Source: JAEUHQ01 sp964538915
Lineage (GTDB): Bacteria > Planctomycetota > UBA1135 > UBA2386
NCBI GenBank assembly: GCA_964538915.1
Contig: CAZIFB010000002.1
Span: 62,001 to 126,000 of the forward strand
Length of the DNA stretch: 64,000 bases
Reading direction: 5' to 3'
Under the pieces are notes generated by a model that was given only the letters and a program-made list of their open reading frames with translations, made no database searches and was not told the DNA's origin. Shown here in pieces: positions 45,387-52,939 of this stretch. Within the stretch, counting starts at the first letter, position 1. Each line of letters begins with the position of its first letter. Position numbers and translations under genes: made by a program.

Positions 45387-46676
45387 ATGCGCTGCATCCG
45401 CCCGATGTCCGTGTTGCTCTTCGCCGCCGCGTGCGCCACGCCGCCGCGCCTCGTCGTCACCGCGACCGACACCGTGACGAGTGTTCCCGAGGCCGCCGTC
45501 GAACTCGCCGCCGTCGACGTGGTCGTGCTCGGTGAGACCCACGAGACGCCCGACGTGCACGGCATGCACCAGAGTCTGTTGCGCGAACTGCACTCGCGCC
45601 GCAGCGACGTCGTGATCGCGATGGAGATGTTCGAACGCGACGTGCAGGGGGACCTGATGCAGTACCTCGGCGGGGTGACGGACGAAGCGTCGTTCCTCGC
45701 GAAGACACGCCCGTGGCCGCACTACGAGCGCGACTATCGCCCGGTGGTGGAGTTCGCGAAGCAGAACGGGCTCGTCGTGCTGGCCGCCAACGCGCCGAAG
45801 GAACTCGCGGCGCGCGTCGCGAAGGACGGCATCGGTGCGATCGCGGGGGAACGCCTCGCACCGCGCGAGACGACCGCGCCCGAGGACGAATACTGGGACT
45901 CGTTCGTCGACGCGATGAAGGAAGGCGAGGGTGCGCACGGTACTGTCGCGGACCCGGCCGCGGAGACGGCGCGCCTGCGTCGCTACTACGAGGCCCAGTG
46001 TCTGCGCGACGACACGATGGCCGAGACGATCGTCGACCACCTCCGCGCCAATCGAGCCGTCGGTCGCCGCCCGATCTACGTGCTCATCTGCGGGCGCCAG
46101 CACAGCGACTACGGCCGCGGCGTCGTGGCGCGCATCAAGAACCGCATGCCGGACCTCGCGGTCCGTGTCGTGTCGACCGAGCGCGTGACCAACCTCGCTG
46201 CGAGCACGTTCGCGTCGCCCAAGCACCTCGCCGACTACGTGATCGTGCGCGAAGGCCCGGCCGAACGGCGCGCGAGCGCGCCGCCGGCGCACCCGATGCA
46301 CGGCGAGACGCCGGCTGCGAAGGCGGATCCGCACGGTGACCCGCACACTGCCGACCCGCACGCCGGCGCGGCCGGGAAGCAGGAAGGCGGCGAGCAGCCG
46401 ACGCAACGCCCGGCGCTCGGCCTCATGCCCGACTACCAGAACTCCGAGGGCAAGGGGGTGCTCGTCGCGAACGTGCGCGAGGGTGGGTCGGCGTACAAGG
46501 CCGGCATCGAGCCGGGCGACTACATCGTCAACGTCGGCGGCATCGAGGTCACCGACGTGCAGAGCTACACCGAGGCGCTCGACCAGATGGTGATCGGCCG
46601 GACGATCACCGTGCGCATCCGCCGCGACGACGCCGAAGTCGCGCTGCAGGTGCTCGTCGCCGCGCGTTCGCGCTGA
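45387..46676 (+). CDS. ChaN-like (DUF399) lipoprotein with His-rich linker and PDZ domain
   Basis: 429 residues. Hydrophobic leader ending in Cys16 ('LLFAAAC') as a weak lipobox. The ChaN-like domain (about 35-290) shows 'VVVLGETHETPDVHGMHQSLLREL', 'VVIAMEMFERDVQGDLMQYLGG' and 'PIYVLICGRQHSDYGRGV'; ChaN of Campylobacter binds two hemes for iron uptake. A linker around 300-330 repeats the DPH motif ('DPHGDPHTADPHAG') and could bind metal. A PDZ domain closes the protein ('GVLVANVREGGSAYKAGIEPGDYIVNVGG'). An ATG at 45405 is an alternative start. Confidence 0.85.
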   Translation: MRCIRPMSVLLFAAACATPPRLVVTATDTVTSVPEAAVELAAVDVVVLGETHETPDVHGMHQSLLRELHSRRSDVVIAMEMFERDVQGDLMQYLGGVTDEASFLAKTRPWPHYERDYRPVVEFAKQNGLVVLAANAPKELAARVAKDGIGAIAGERLAPRETTAPEDEYWDSFVDAMKEGEGAHGTVADPAAETARLRRYYEAQCLRDDTMAETIVDHLRANRAVGRRPIYVLICGRQHSDYGRGVVARIKNRMPDLAVRVVSTERVTNLAASTFASPKHLADYVIVREGPAERRASAPPAHPMHGETPAAKADPHGDPHTADPHAGAAGKQEGGEQPTQRPALGLMPDYQNSEGKGVLVANVREGGSAYKAGIEPGDYIVNVGGIEVTDVQSYTEALDQMVIGRTITVRIRRDDAEVALQVLVAARSR

Positions 46677-46693
46677 GTCGGGGCGCGGCGCCG

Positions 46694-48283
46694 TCAGTCG
46701 ATCACGAGAGTCGCGCCGTCGGTGCCGACGGTGATCTGCTTCGTCGAGGTGCCGTTCATGCCCGTGCACACCACTTCGTAGGTGCCGACCGGGACGCGCA
46801 CCGTGCGCTCCCAGGTGCCGCTCGCCTCGGTCGAGAACACGATGACACCGCCCGGCGAGCGCACCGTCGCGCGCGTGAAGCGCGGTCCGACGCGGTTCTC
46901 GACGCGCAGTGAAGCACCGGGCTGCAGCACCATGCGCAGCGGTTGCGGGGGCAGCGCCGCGGTGTCGAGTTCGACGATCGCACAGCCGGTGTCGCACGAC
47001 GCGAACAGTGCGTTGCGGCCGGGGTGGAGCATGACGGTCCGGGCGCTGCCGTCGCCGCCGGTGTAGGTCGACTTGCGGTCCCACGCGGGACCCGGGAGCG
47101 GTTCGAGCCAGAGACTGTGCAGGAACACCCTGTCCGCCGTCGGTTCGATCACGAGGTCGACCTTCACTCGCTCGCGCATCACGATGTCGCCGAGATCGAG
47201 GTTCGCACCGGCGGTCACGTCGCAGACGAGCGGCGGCGCGGTGAGCTTCGCGTTCATGGTGCCGAGCGACAGGCGCCCGGGCTGCACGTTGCGCAGCACG
47301 ACGCGCCCCTCCGCGTCCGACGGCGGGCCGCCGCCGTGTGTCTGCGCGTCGTGGAGGCCGACGCTCGCCCCGGCGATCGGGGCGCCCTTCTCGTCGACGA
47401 GGCGGAACTTCACCATCGCGGTCGCCGCGAGCACCGCTTCGGGAGTCAGTGTGAACACCAGCTCGCTCTGCCCCGGGGCCGCGGGCAACTGGGCGACGAT
47501 CGCGCCGCGGAGCAGCAGGGCAACGTGCACCGCGCGCCCGGGCGGCAGCGTCAGCACACCGAGCACCTGCTGCGGCTTCGCCTTCTCACCGCGCCACACG
47601 TCCGGTTCTCGGAACTCGCCGAGCCCGGCGGTCAGCCTGGTGTGCTCCGTCATCGGCACTGCGGTCACCGGCGCTTCGAACGCCGCGGCGGACAGACCGC
47701 GGAACCAGGGCACCTCGGTGTCGGTCTTCCGGATGGCTTCCATGAGCGGCGCGCCGTCCGGGGTGACGGCGCTCACCGTCAGCAGCCACGTCTCGTCGAG
47801 CACGATGTCGAAGCGGGTGCTCGGCGCCGCGACCTCCACGGTTGCCTTGAACGGCAGTTCGTCGTCGAAGCGTGCCGTGATCTGGTGCGAGCCGGGCGTG
47901 AGTCCGGCGAACGCGAAGGAGCCGCTGCTGCCGCTCTGGGAGCCGCGCCTGCCGGTCAGGCCGACCCAGCCGTTGGCCGGCTTGGACCCGTCGTGGCGGC
48001 GAACGGAGCCGAAGAGCGTCGCGGTCTGCGACCTGTTCGCTGCGGCGTCGAGCGGCGACGGTGTGTCGTGCGGTCCGTCCGCCGCGGCCTTCGTCGTCGC
48101 GGCCGCGGCCGACGTCACGGCCGTCGGATCCTCGGCGGCCCCCGACGCTCCCGTGGATCCGGCCATCACCGGGGGCGGCGTGCCTTCGCGTTGCAGCCAG
48201 ACGACGCACAAGACGAGGTTGGCGATGGCCAGCATGACGGCGGCGATCTGGAGAACTCGGTTCGCGGCGGGAGGGGTGTTCAT
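46694..48283 (-). CDS. Membrane-anchored carboxypeptidase-regulatory-like (beta-sandwich) protein, copy A
   Basis: 529 residues. An N-terminal membrane helix (about 10-29, 'LQIAAVMLAIANLVLCVVWLQ') precedes an Ala/Thr/Pro-rich linker and several CarboxypepD_reg-like beta modules ('FGSVRRHDGSKPANGWVGL', 'FRLVDEKGAPIAGASVGLHDA', 'GTYEVVCTGMNGTSTKQITVG'). It is a paralogue of the gene at 49986-51557 along its whole length. Its ATG overlaps the stop of the middle gene by four bases, so the three genes are probably one transcript. Role unknown; a surface or periplasmic scaffold is inferred. Confidence 0.78.
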   Translation of the reverse strand: MNTPPAANRVLQIAAVMLAIANLVLCVVWLQREGTPPPVMAGSTGASGAAEDPTAVTSAAAATTKAAADGPHDTPSPLDAAANRSQTATLFGSVRRHDGSKPANGWVGLTGRRGSQSGSSGSFAFAGLTPGSHQITARFDDELPFKATVEVAAPSTRFDIVLDETWLLTVSAVTPDGAPLMEAIRKTDTEVPWFRGLSAAAFEAPVTAVPMTEHTRLTAGLGEFREPDVWRGEKAKPQQVLGVLTLPPGRAVHVALLLRGAIVAQLPAAPGQSELVFTLTPEAVLAATAMVKFRLVDEKGAPIAGASVGLHDAQTHGGGPPSDAEGRVVLRNVQPGRLSLGTMNAKLTAPPLVCDVTAGANLDLGDIVMRERVKVDLVIEPTADRVFLHSLWLEPLPGPAWDRKSTYTGGDGSARTVMLHPGRNALFASCDTGCAIVELDTAALPPQPLRMVLQPGASLRVENRVGPRFTRATVRSPGGVIVFSTEASGTWERTVRVPVGTYEVVCTGMNGTSTKQITVGTDGATLVID

Positions 48284-49899
48284 CGGACCTCCAGCGTGGC
48301 CGGTTCGCCGCCGAGCGTGATCGATCCGGACTGCACGAGGCGGTCGGTCTCGTCGTTCACTTCGAACGTGTACGGCCCGGGCGGCAGCGTCAGCGTCTGC
48401 TTCGGCCAGCGAGCCTCGAGCGTGCGGGAGTCGAGCGGTTGCCGCTGCGCGTCGAAGAGCGTGACCGTGAAGGCGCGCGTCGGGTCGTCGTTGCGCACGA
48501 GGCTCAGCTTCGTGCCGCGGACCATCCGCAGCACGACCGGGTTCGCCGGCGGGTTGTCGAAGACGCTGCACGCGACGTCGCCGTCCTTCGTGCTCGCCCG
48601 CACGGCGATCTTGCCGCGGCCCGTGCCCCAGACGGAGAACGTGCCGTCGGAGTCGACGCGCGCGGTGCGGTTCCTGGCGAACTCGGTCGGCGTCGTTCGC
48701 CACTTGAGCTCGGTCCAGGACACACTCGCGTCGGTCACGGGTTTGCCGTTCGCATCTTCGACGCGCCCGGCGAACTTGATCCCGGGACCGACGCGCACGT
48801 CGCCGAGATCGATCGACTGACCCGGCTCGACCCGGATCGTCGTGCGGACCTGCTCGCGGTCCTTCGCCCAGACTTCGAGGAACAGCAGGCCCGGCTGCGC
48901 ACCGGTCAGCGTGACGCGCCCTTCCGCGTCGCATTTCTTGCCGCCGCCACCCGTACTGCTCGTGTTCAGGCTCACGGTCGCGTCGGGCAGCGGCGCCCCC
49001 GAATCGGCGTCGACGATCCGCAGCGTCACGGTGCCGAGCTTCGCCTTCCAGTCGGCCGGATCGACGACGAACCGCACCTCTTTCTGGCCGGCTTCGATCC
49101 GCTGCTGCTGGACCACGACGTGGCGCAGCATCAACGCGGCGTGTGCGGGCGGCGGTGCGGCGAAGTGCAGGGTGCCCGCGCTGTCGTCCGTCTTCTTGGC
49201 TCCTCGCCCTGCGCGCTGGCTCTCCCACTTGGCGTCGCCGGCCATCACGCTGCCGTAGTCCGTCGGCGCGAGGCGATCGGGGAACGGCTCGCGGCGGCCG
49301 ATCACGTTCAGGTCGAAGAAGAACACGCCGCTCTCGGCGAGGGCCTTCGCGAGGTCCTTGCCGTCGGGCGTCGTGCAGAACACGCGCACCGGGTACGAAC
49401 GGTCGAGCACGAATTCGTGCCGCTGCTCCGCGTCGTCGGTGACTTCCAGTGTCTCTTCCGCGTCGATCCCGCCGTCGGCGCGCACCTTCGCGGTCCACGT
49501 GCCCGGTGACAGGCCTACCACCGCGAAGCAGCCCTTGGCGTCCGTCGACGCGCTGAGGCCCGCATCGCCGAGCCGCACGTGGACGCTCGGCTCGGCCACC
49601 GGCTCGCCGTCGCGCCATCGCACCGTGCCCGTCAGCAGCACGCCGACCGGATCGTCCTTGCTCCACTTCGCCGCCGCCGCCGAACGCACGGGAGCCGCCG
49701 CCGGCGAAGTGTCCGCGGCAGAGGTCTTCGCGGCGTTCGCCCGTGCCGGCGATGCGGGTTCGGCATCGTGCGTCGTCCGGGACAGCGAGGCGTCGCCGGA
49801 AGCGGCGGACACCGGCGCACCGGGGGACACCAGCGCGAACGTGAAGTAGACGAGTGCTGCGATCTCCAGCAGCACGAGGGCAGCGAGTCGGGCGGGCAT
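48280..49899 (-). CDS. Membrane-anchored carboxypeptidase-regulatory-like protein, middle copy
   Basis: 539 residues. Same plan as its neighbours: one membrane helix (about 5-24), a long Ala/Ser/Thr-rich linker, then three or four beta modules ('GTVRWRDGEPVAEPSVHVRLGDAG', 'LRIVDADSGAPLPDATVSL', 'GRVEDANGKPVTDASVSW', 'PGPYTFEVNDET'). It is clearly more distant from the flanking pair than they are from each other. GGAGGA precedes the ATG. No catalytic motif. Confidence 0.78.
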   Translation of the reverse strand: MPARLAALVLLEIAALVYFTFALVSPGAPVSAASGDASLSRTTHDAEPASPARANAAKTSAADTSPAAAPVRSAAAAKWSKDDPVGVLLTGTVRWRDGEPVAEPSVHVRLGDAGLSASTDAKGCFAVVGLSPGTWTAKVRADGGIDAEETLEVTDDAEQRHEFVLDRSYPVRVFCTTPDGKDLAKALAESGVFFFDLNVIGRREPFPDRLAPTDYGSVMAGDAKWESQRAGRGAKKTDDSAGTLHFAAPPPAHAALMLRHVVVQQQRIEAGQKEVRFVVDPADWKAKLGTVTLRIVDADSGAPLPDATVSLNTSSTGGGGKKCDAEGRVTLTGAQPGLLFLEVWAKDREQVRTTIRVEPGQSIDLGDVRVGPGIKFAGRVEDANGKPVTDASVSWTELKWRTTPTEFARNRTARVDSDGTFSVWGTGRGKIAVRASTKDGDVACSVFDNPPANPVVLRMVRGTKLSLVRNDDPTRAFTVTLFDAQRQPLDSRTLEARWPKQTLTLPPGPYTFEVNDETDRLVQSGSITLGGEPATLEVR

Positions 49900-49985
49900 T
49901 CGGTCTCCTCCGGATCCCGGCGGTGGGGTTCGCGATGGTCGGTCGGGGAACGCGCACCGTCAAGCGGCGCCCGCGCGTCGGTGGT

Positions 49986-51557
49986 TCAGTCGACGACGAG
50001 CGTGCCGCCGTCGGCGCCGACTTCGACCGTGCGCCTCGTCGCGCCGCCTCGGCTCGTGATCGTCGCTTCGTAGGTGCCCGGCGGGACGCGCACCACCTTG
50101 CCGATCAGGCCCGTGTAGTCGTCGTCGTCCACGATCGTCCCGGCCGCGTTGCGGATCGTGACGTCGGCGAACCGGTCGCCGACGCGGTTGTCGACCCGGA
50201 GCGGGGCGCCGGGCCCGAGAACGATGCGAACCGGCTGCGACGGCAGCGTCCGGGTGTCGAGTTCGATCGCGGCGCACTCGTCGCCATTCGTGACGAAGAG
50301 GCCGTGACGGCCGTCCAGCAGTCGGACCCGGGCTTCGCCCCTGGTCACGCCGTGCCTCGCGCGCTCGCCGGGCACGTTGTGCTCGGGATCGAGCAGGTTG
50401 CAGGCGAGTGCAGCGCGCTGCGTCGCCGGTTCGATCGCGAACACGACCTCGTTCGTCGGGCGCAGCACGACGTCGCCTGCGTCGATCTCGCGGCCGGGCG
50501 GGACGACGATCCAGCGTTCGGCCGCGACGCGGGTGCCGTGCCGGGCGCCAAGGCGCATCATCCCGGGCATGAGGTTCTGCACGGTGGCGCGACCGGACGC
50601 GTCGCTGGAGTCGGTGCCGCCCGCGCTGTCGCTGCTGTTGAGTCCGACAACCGCGCCCGCGACCGGGACGCCGGTGTCGTCGACGACGCGGACGCGGATC
50701 GTTCCGGTGCGCGCGAGCAGGGCGTTCGTCGTCAGCGAGAACGTGATCTCTTCCTGCCGCGGCGCGACCGGCATCTGGGCGAGCACGGCGCCGCGCAGCA
50801 GCAGCGCGACGTGGACGGCGCGATCGGGCGGCAACGCGAGCACGCCGACGACCTGCCGCGGCAGGCCGTCGAGATCGGGTGTACCGACCGTTCCCGGCCC
50901 GGAGCGCAGCGACCCGCCGCGGCAGGGGAACGTTTCGGTGGCGAGGGGCGCGGAGAACGCGGCGACGTCGAGCCCCGTGTGCCACCGGACTTCCGGATGC
51001 TCCTTCTGCAGCGCCTCGACGAGCGGGGCGCCTTCGGGCGTCACGGCGTTCACCGTCAGGTACCACGCGTCGTCGAGCGCGATGACCACGCGGGTCGTCG
51101 GCGCGCGGACTTCGACGATCCTCGAGAACGGGAGTTCGTCGGGGATCTCGGTGCGGACCTCGCACGGCCCTTCCCGCAGTCCGAGCGCGGCGAACGTTCC
51201 GTCGGTTCGGACGATGCACCGCTGCCCGGCGCCCACGTGGATGGCCGAGAAGTCGGGCAACGCCGCGCCGCTGCGCCGACGCACGACGCCGTAGAGCACG
51301 GCCGTCGCATCACTCGCCGAGGCTGCGGCGGGGATCGCCTTTGGTCCTGCCGTGCGGGCGCGCGGCGCGGGCGCTTCGGCGTGTGTCTCCGGTGCGACGT
51401 CGTGCGGCGGCTCGGCGACGGGAACAGCGACGTCCACCGCTCGCGGCGGAAGATCGTCGGTCCGTTGCAACCAGAGTGTGGCGAGCACCAGGTCGACGAT
51501 TGCGAGCACGATCGCCGCGGCGACGAACGCGCGCGTCCGCGGTGCGGCGGCGTTCAT
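49986..51557 (-). CDS. Membrane-anchored carboxypeptidase-regulatory-like protein, copy B
   Basis: 523 residues from ATG 51557, which has AAGGAA suitably upstream; an upstream in-frame start at 51575 is less likely. Membrane helix 'VAAAIVLAIVDLVLATLWLQR', Pro/Ala-rich linker, beta modules. Alignable stretches with copy A include 'AVTPEGAPLVEAL' against 'AVTPDGAPLMEAI' and 'VGADGGTLVVD' against 'VGTDGATLVID' at the C-terminus. First gene of the tandem set. Confidence 0.78.
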   Translation of the reverse strand: MNAAAPRTRAFVAAAIVLAIVDLVLATLWLQRTDDLPPRAVDVAVPVAEPPHDVAPETHAEAPAPRARTAGPKAIPAAASASDATAVLYGVVRRRSGAALPDFSAIHVGAGQRCIVRTDGTFAALGLREGPCEVRTEIPDELPFSRIVEVRAPTTRVVIALDDAWYLTVNAVTPEGAPLVEALQKEHPEVRWHTGLDVAAFSAPLATETFPCRGGSLRSGPGTVGTPDLDGLPRQVVGVLALPPDRAVHVALLLRGAVLAQMPVAPRQEEITFSLTTNALLARTGTIRVRVVDDTGVPVAGAVVGLNSSDSAGGTDSSDASGRATVQNLMPGMMRLGARHGTRVAAERWIVVPPGREIDAGDVVLRPTNEVVFAIEPATQRAALACNLLDPEHNVPGERARHGVTRGEARVRLLDGRHGLFVTNGDECAAIELDTRTLPSQPVRIVLGPGAPLRVDNRVGDRFADVTIRNAAGTIVDDDDYTGLIGKVVRVPPGTYEATITSRGGATRRTVEVGADGGTLVVD

Positions 51558-51716
51558 CGCACGTTCCTTCGGCACGAGCGGATCGGGTCGGGCATCGGGC
51601 CTCCTCCAGGTCCCGGCGGCTGACGCGCGATCGTCGGTACCCCCGTTCGTACGGTCAAGCCGAGGTCACTTTCCGCCCGCCGACGACCGCGGCATGGCGC
51701 CGCGGCGACGGCTCGC

Positions 51717-51722
51717 TATCCT
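51717..51722 (+). promoter_or_regulatory. Putative -10 box TATCCT
   Basis: GCTATCCT, 36 bases before the GTG of the leucine-type dehydrogenase gene, in the 201-base divergent gap. Confidence 0.45.
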
Positions 51723-51758
51723 GCTCGGCCCCTTTCGCGGACCACCCGCCCGAAACCC

Positions 51759-52877
51759 GTGACCAAGACCCTTCAGATCACCGACATCCCCGTCGCCGGC
51801 TACGAGCGCGTCGTTCGTGGCGTCGATTCCTCCTGCGGCCTGCACGCGATCATCGCGGTGCACGACACGACCCTGGGGCCGGCCCTCGGCGGTCTGCGCA
51901 TGTGGCCCTACGCGAACGAGGAGGAAGCGCTGTTCGACGTGAAGCGCCTGTCGCGCGGCATGACGTTCAAGTCGGCGGTGGCGCACACCGGACTCGGCGG
52001 CGGCAAGGCGGTGATCCTCGGCGACCCGAAGAAGGTGAAGTCCGAAGCGCTCTACCTCGCGATGGGCCGGTTCGTCGACTCGCTCGGCGGCAAGTACATC
52101 ACCGCGGAGGACGTGAACACGTCGGTCCAGGACCTCGAGATCATCCGGCGCGCGACGAAGTACGTGACCGGCCTCGAGCGCAAGGACGGCGGCAGCGGCA
52201 ACCCGTCGCCCTACACCGCGTACGGCGTGTTCCTCGGCATCCGCGCGGCGCTCGGCTGGAAGTTCGGCAGCGACTCGTGCAAGGGGAAGGTGGTCGCGAT
52301 CCAGGGCGTCGGCGCCGTCGGTTCGGCGCTTGCGAAGCGCCTCGTCGAAGCGGGGGCGAAGGTGCACGGTGCGGACAAGAACCAGGACCGCCTGAAGCAG
52401 CTCGAGAAGGAGATCGGCCTCGTCCCGACCAGCGAGTCGGACATCATGACGATGAAGTGCGACGTGTTCGCGCCGTGCGCCCTCGGTGCCGTGCTGAACG
52501 ACCAGACGATCCCGAAGCTGAACACGCCGATCGTCGCGGGCGCCGCCAACAACCTGCTGCTCGAGCCGCGGCACGGCAAGGTGCTCGCCGATCGCGATGT
52601 GCTCTACGCGCCCGACTACGTGATCAACGCGGGCGGCATCATCAACGTCTCGGTCGAGTTCCACCCGGGCGGCTACGACGAGAAGGTCGCGCTCGGCAAG
52701 ATCGAGCGCATTCCGCAGGCCCTGAAGGAGCTGTGGACCATCGCGAAGGAGGAGCGTCTGCCGCCGAGCGACGCCGCCGACCGCCTCGCCGAACGCATCG
52801 TCGCCGACGCGCGCGGCAAGAAGAAGGCGGACGCCGCGGGCACCCCGGGCAAGGGCAAGCCGCGCAGCGGCGGGTGA
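51759..52877 (+). CDS. Leu/Phe/Val/Glu dehydrogenase family, leucine dehydrogenase-like
   Basis: 372 residues. 'LGPALGGLRMWPYANEEEALFDVKRLSRGMTFKSAVA' and 'GLGGGKAVILGDP' with the catalytic Lys are those of the short amino-acid dehydrogenases; 'EDVNTSVQDLEIIRRATKYVTGL' and the NAD loop 'AIQGVGAVGSALAKRL' follow. It would reversibly deaminate a branched-chain amino acid to its keto acid with NAD. The last ~20 residues are Lys/Gly/Ala-rich and extra. GTG start. Confidence 0.9.
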   Translation: MTKTLQITDIPVAGYERVVRGVDSSCGLHAIIAVHDTTLGPALGGLRMWPYANEEEALFDVKRLSRGMTFKSAVAHTGLGGGKAVILGDPKKVKSEALYLAMGRFVDSLGGKYITAEDVNTSVQDLEIIRRATKYVTGLERKDGGSGNPSPYTAYGVFLGIRAALGWKFGSDSCKGKVVAIQGVGAVGSALAKRLVEAGAKVHGADKNQDRLKQLEKEIGLVPTSESDIMTMKCDVFAPCALGAVLNDQTIPKLNTPIVAGAANNLLLEPRHGKVLADRDVLYAPDYVINAGGIINVSVEFHPGGYDEKVALGKIERIPQALKELWTIAKEERLPPSDAADRLAERIVADARGKKKADAAGTPGKGKPRSGG

Positions 52878-52927
52878 GGCTGAGCACTGCCGCGCGCGTG
52901 TCGCGGGCGGTGTGGGTCGGCAATCGC

Positions 52928-52933
52928 TAGATT
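52928..52933 (+). promoter_or_regulatory. Putative -10 box TAGATT
   Basis: GCTAGATT ends six bases before the ATG of the M16 peptidase gene, consistent with a leaderless message. Confidence 0.5.
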
Positions 52934-52939
52934 GCCGGG

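Noticed and set aside
49854..51623. 589-residue open frame opposite the carboxypeptidase-regulatory-like gene
   Set aside because: Composition is that of a GC shadow, and the opposite strand has a signal-anchor, linker and beta modules with a paralogue.
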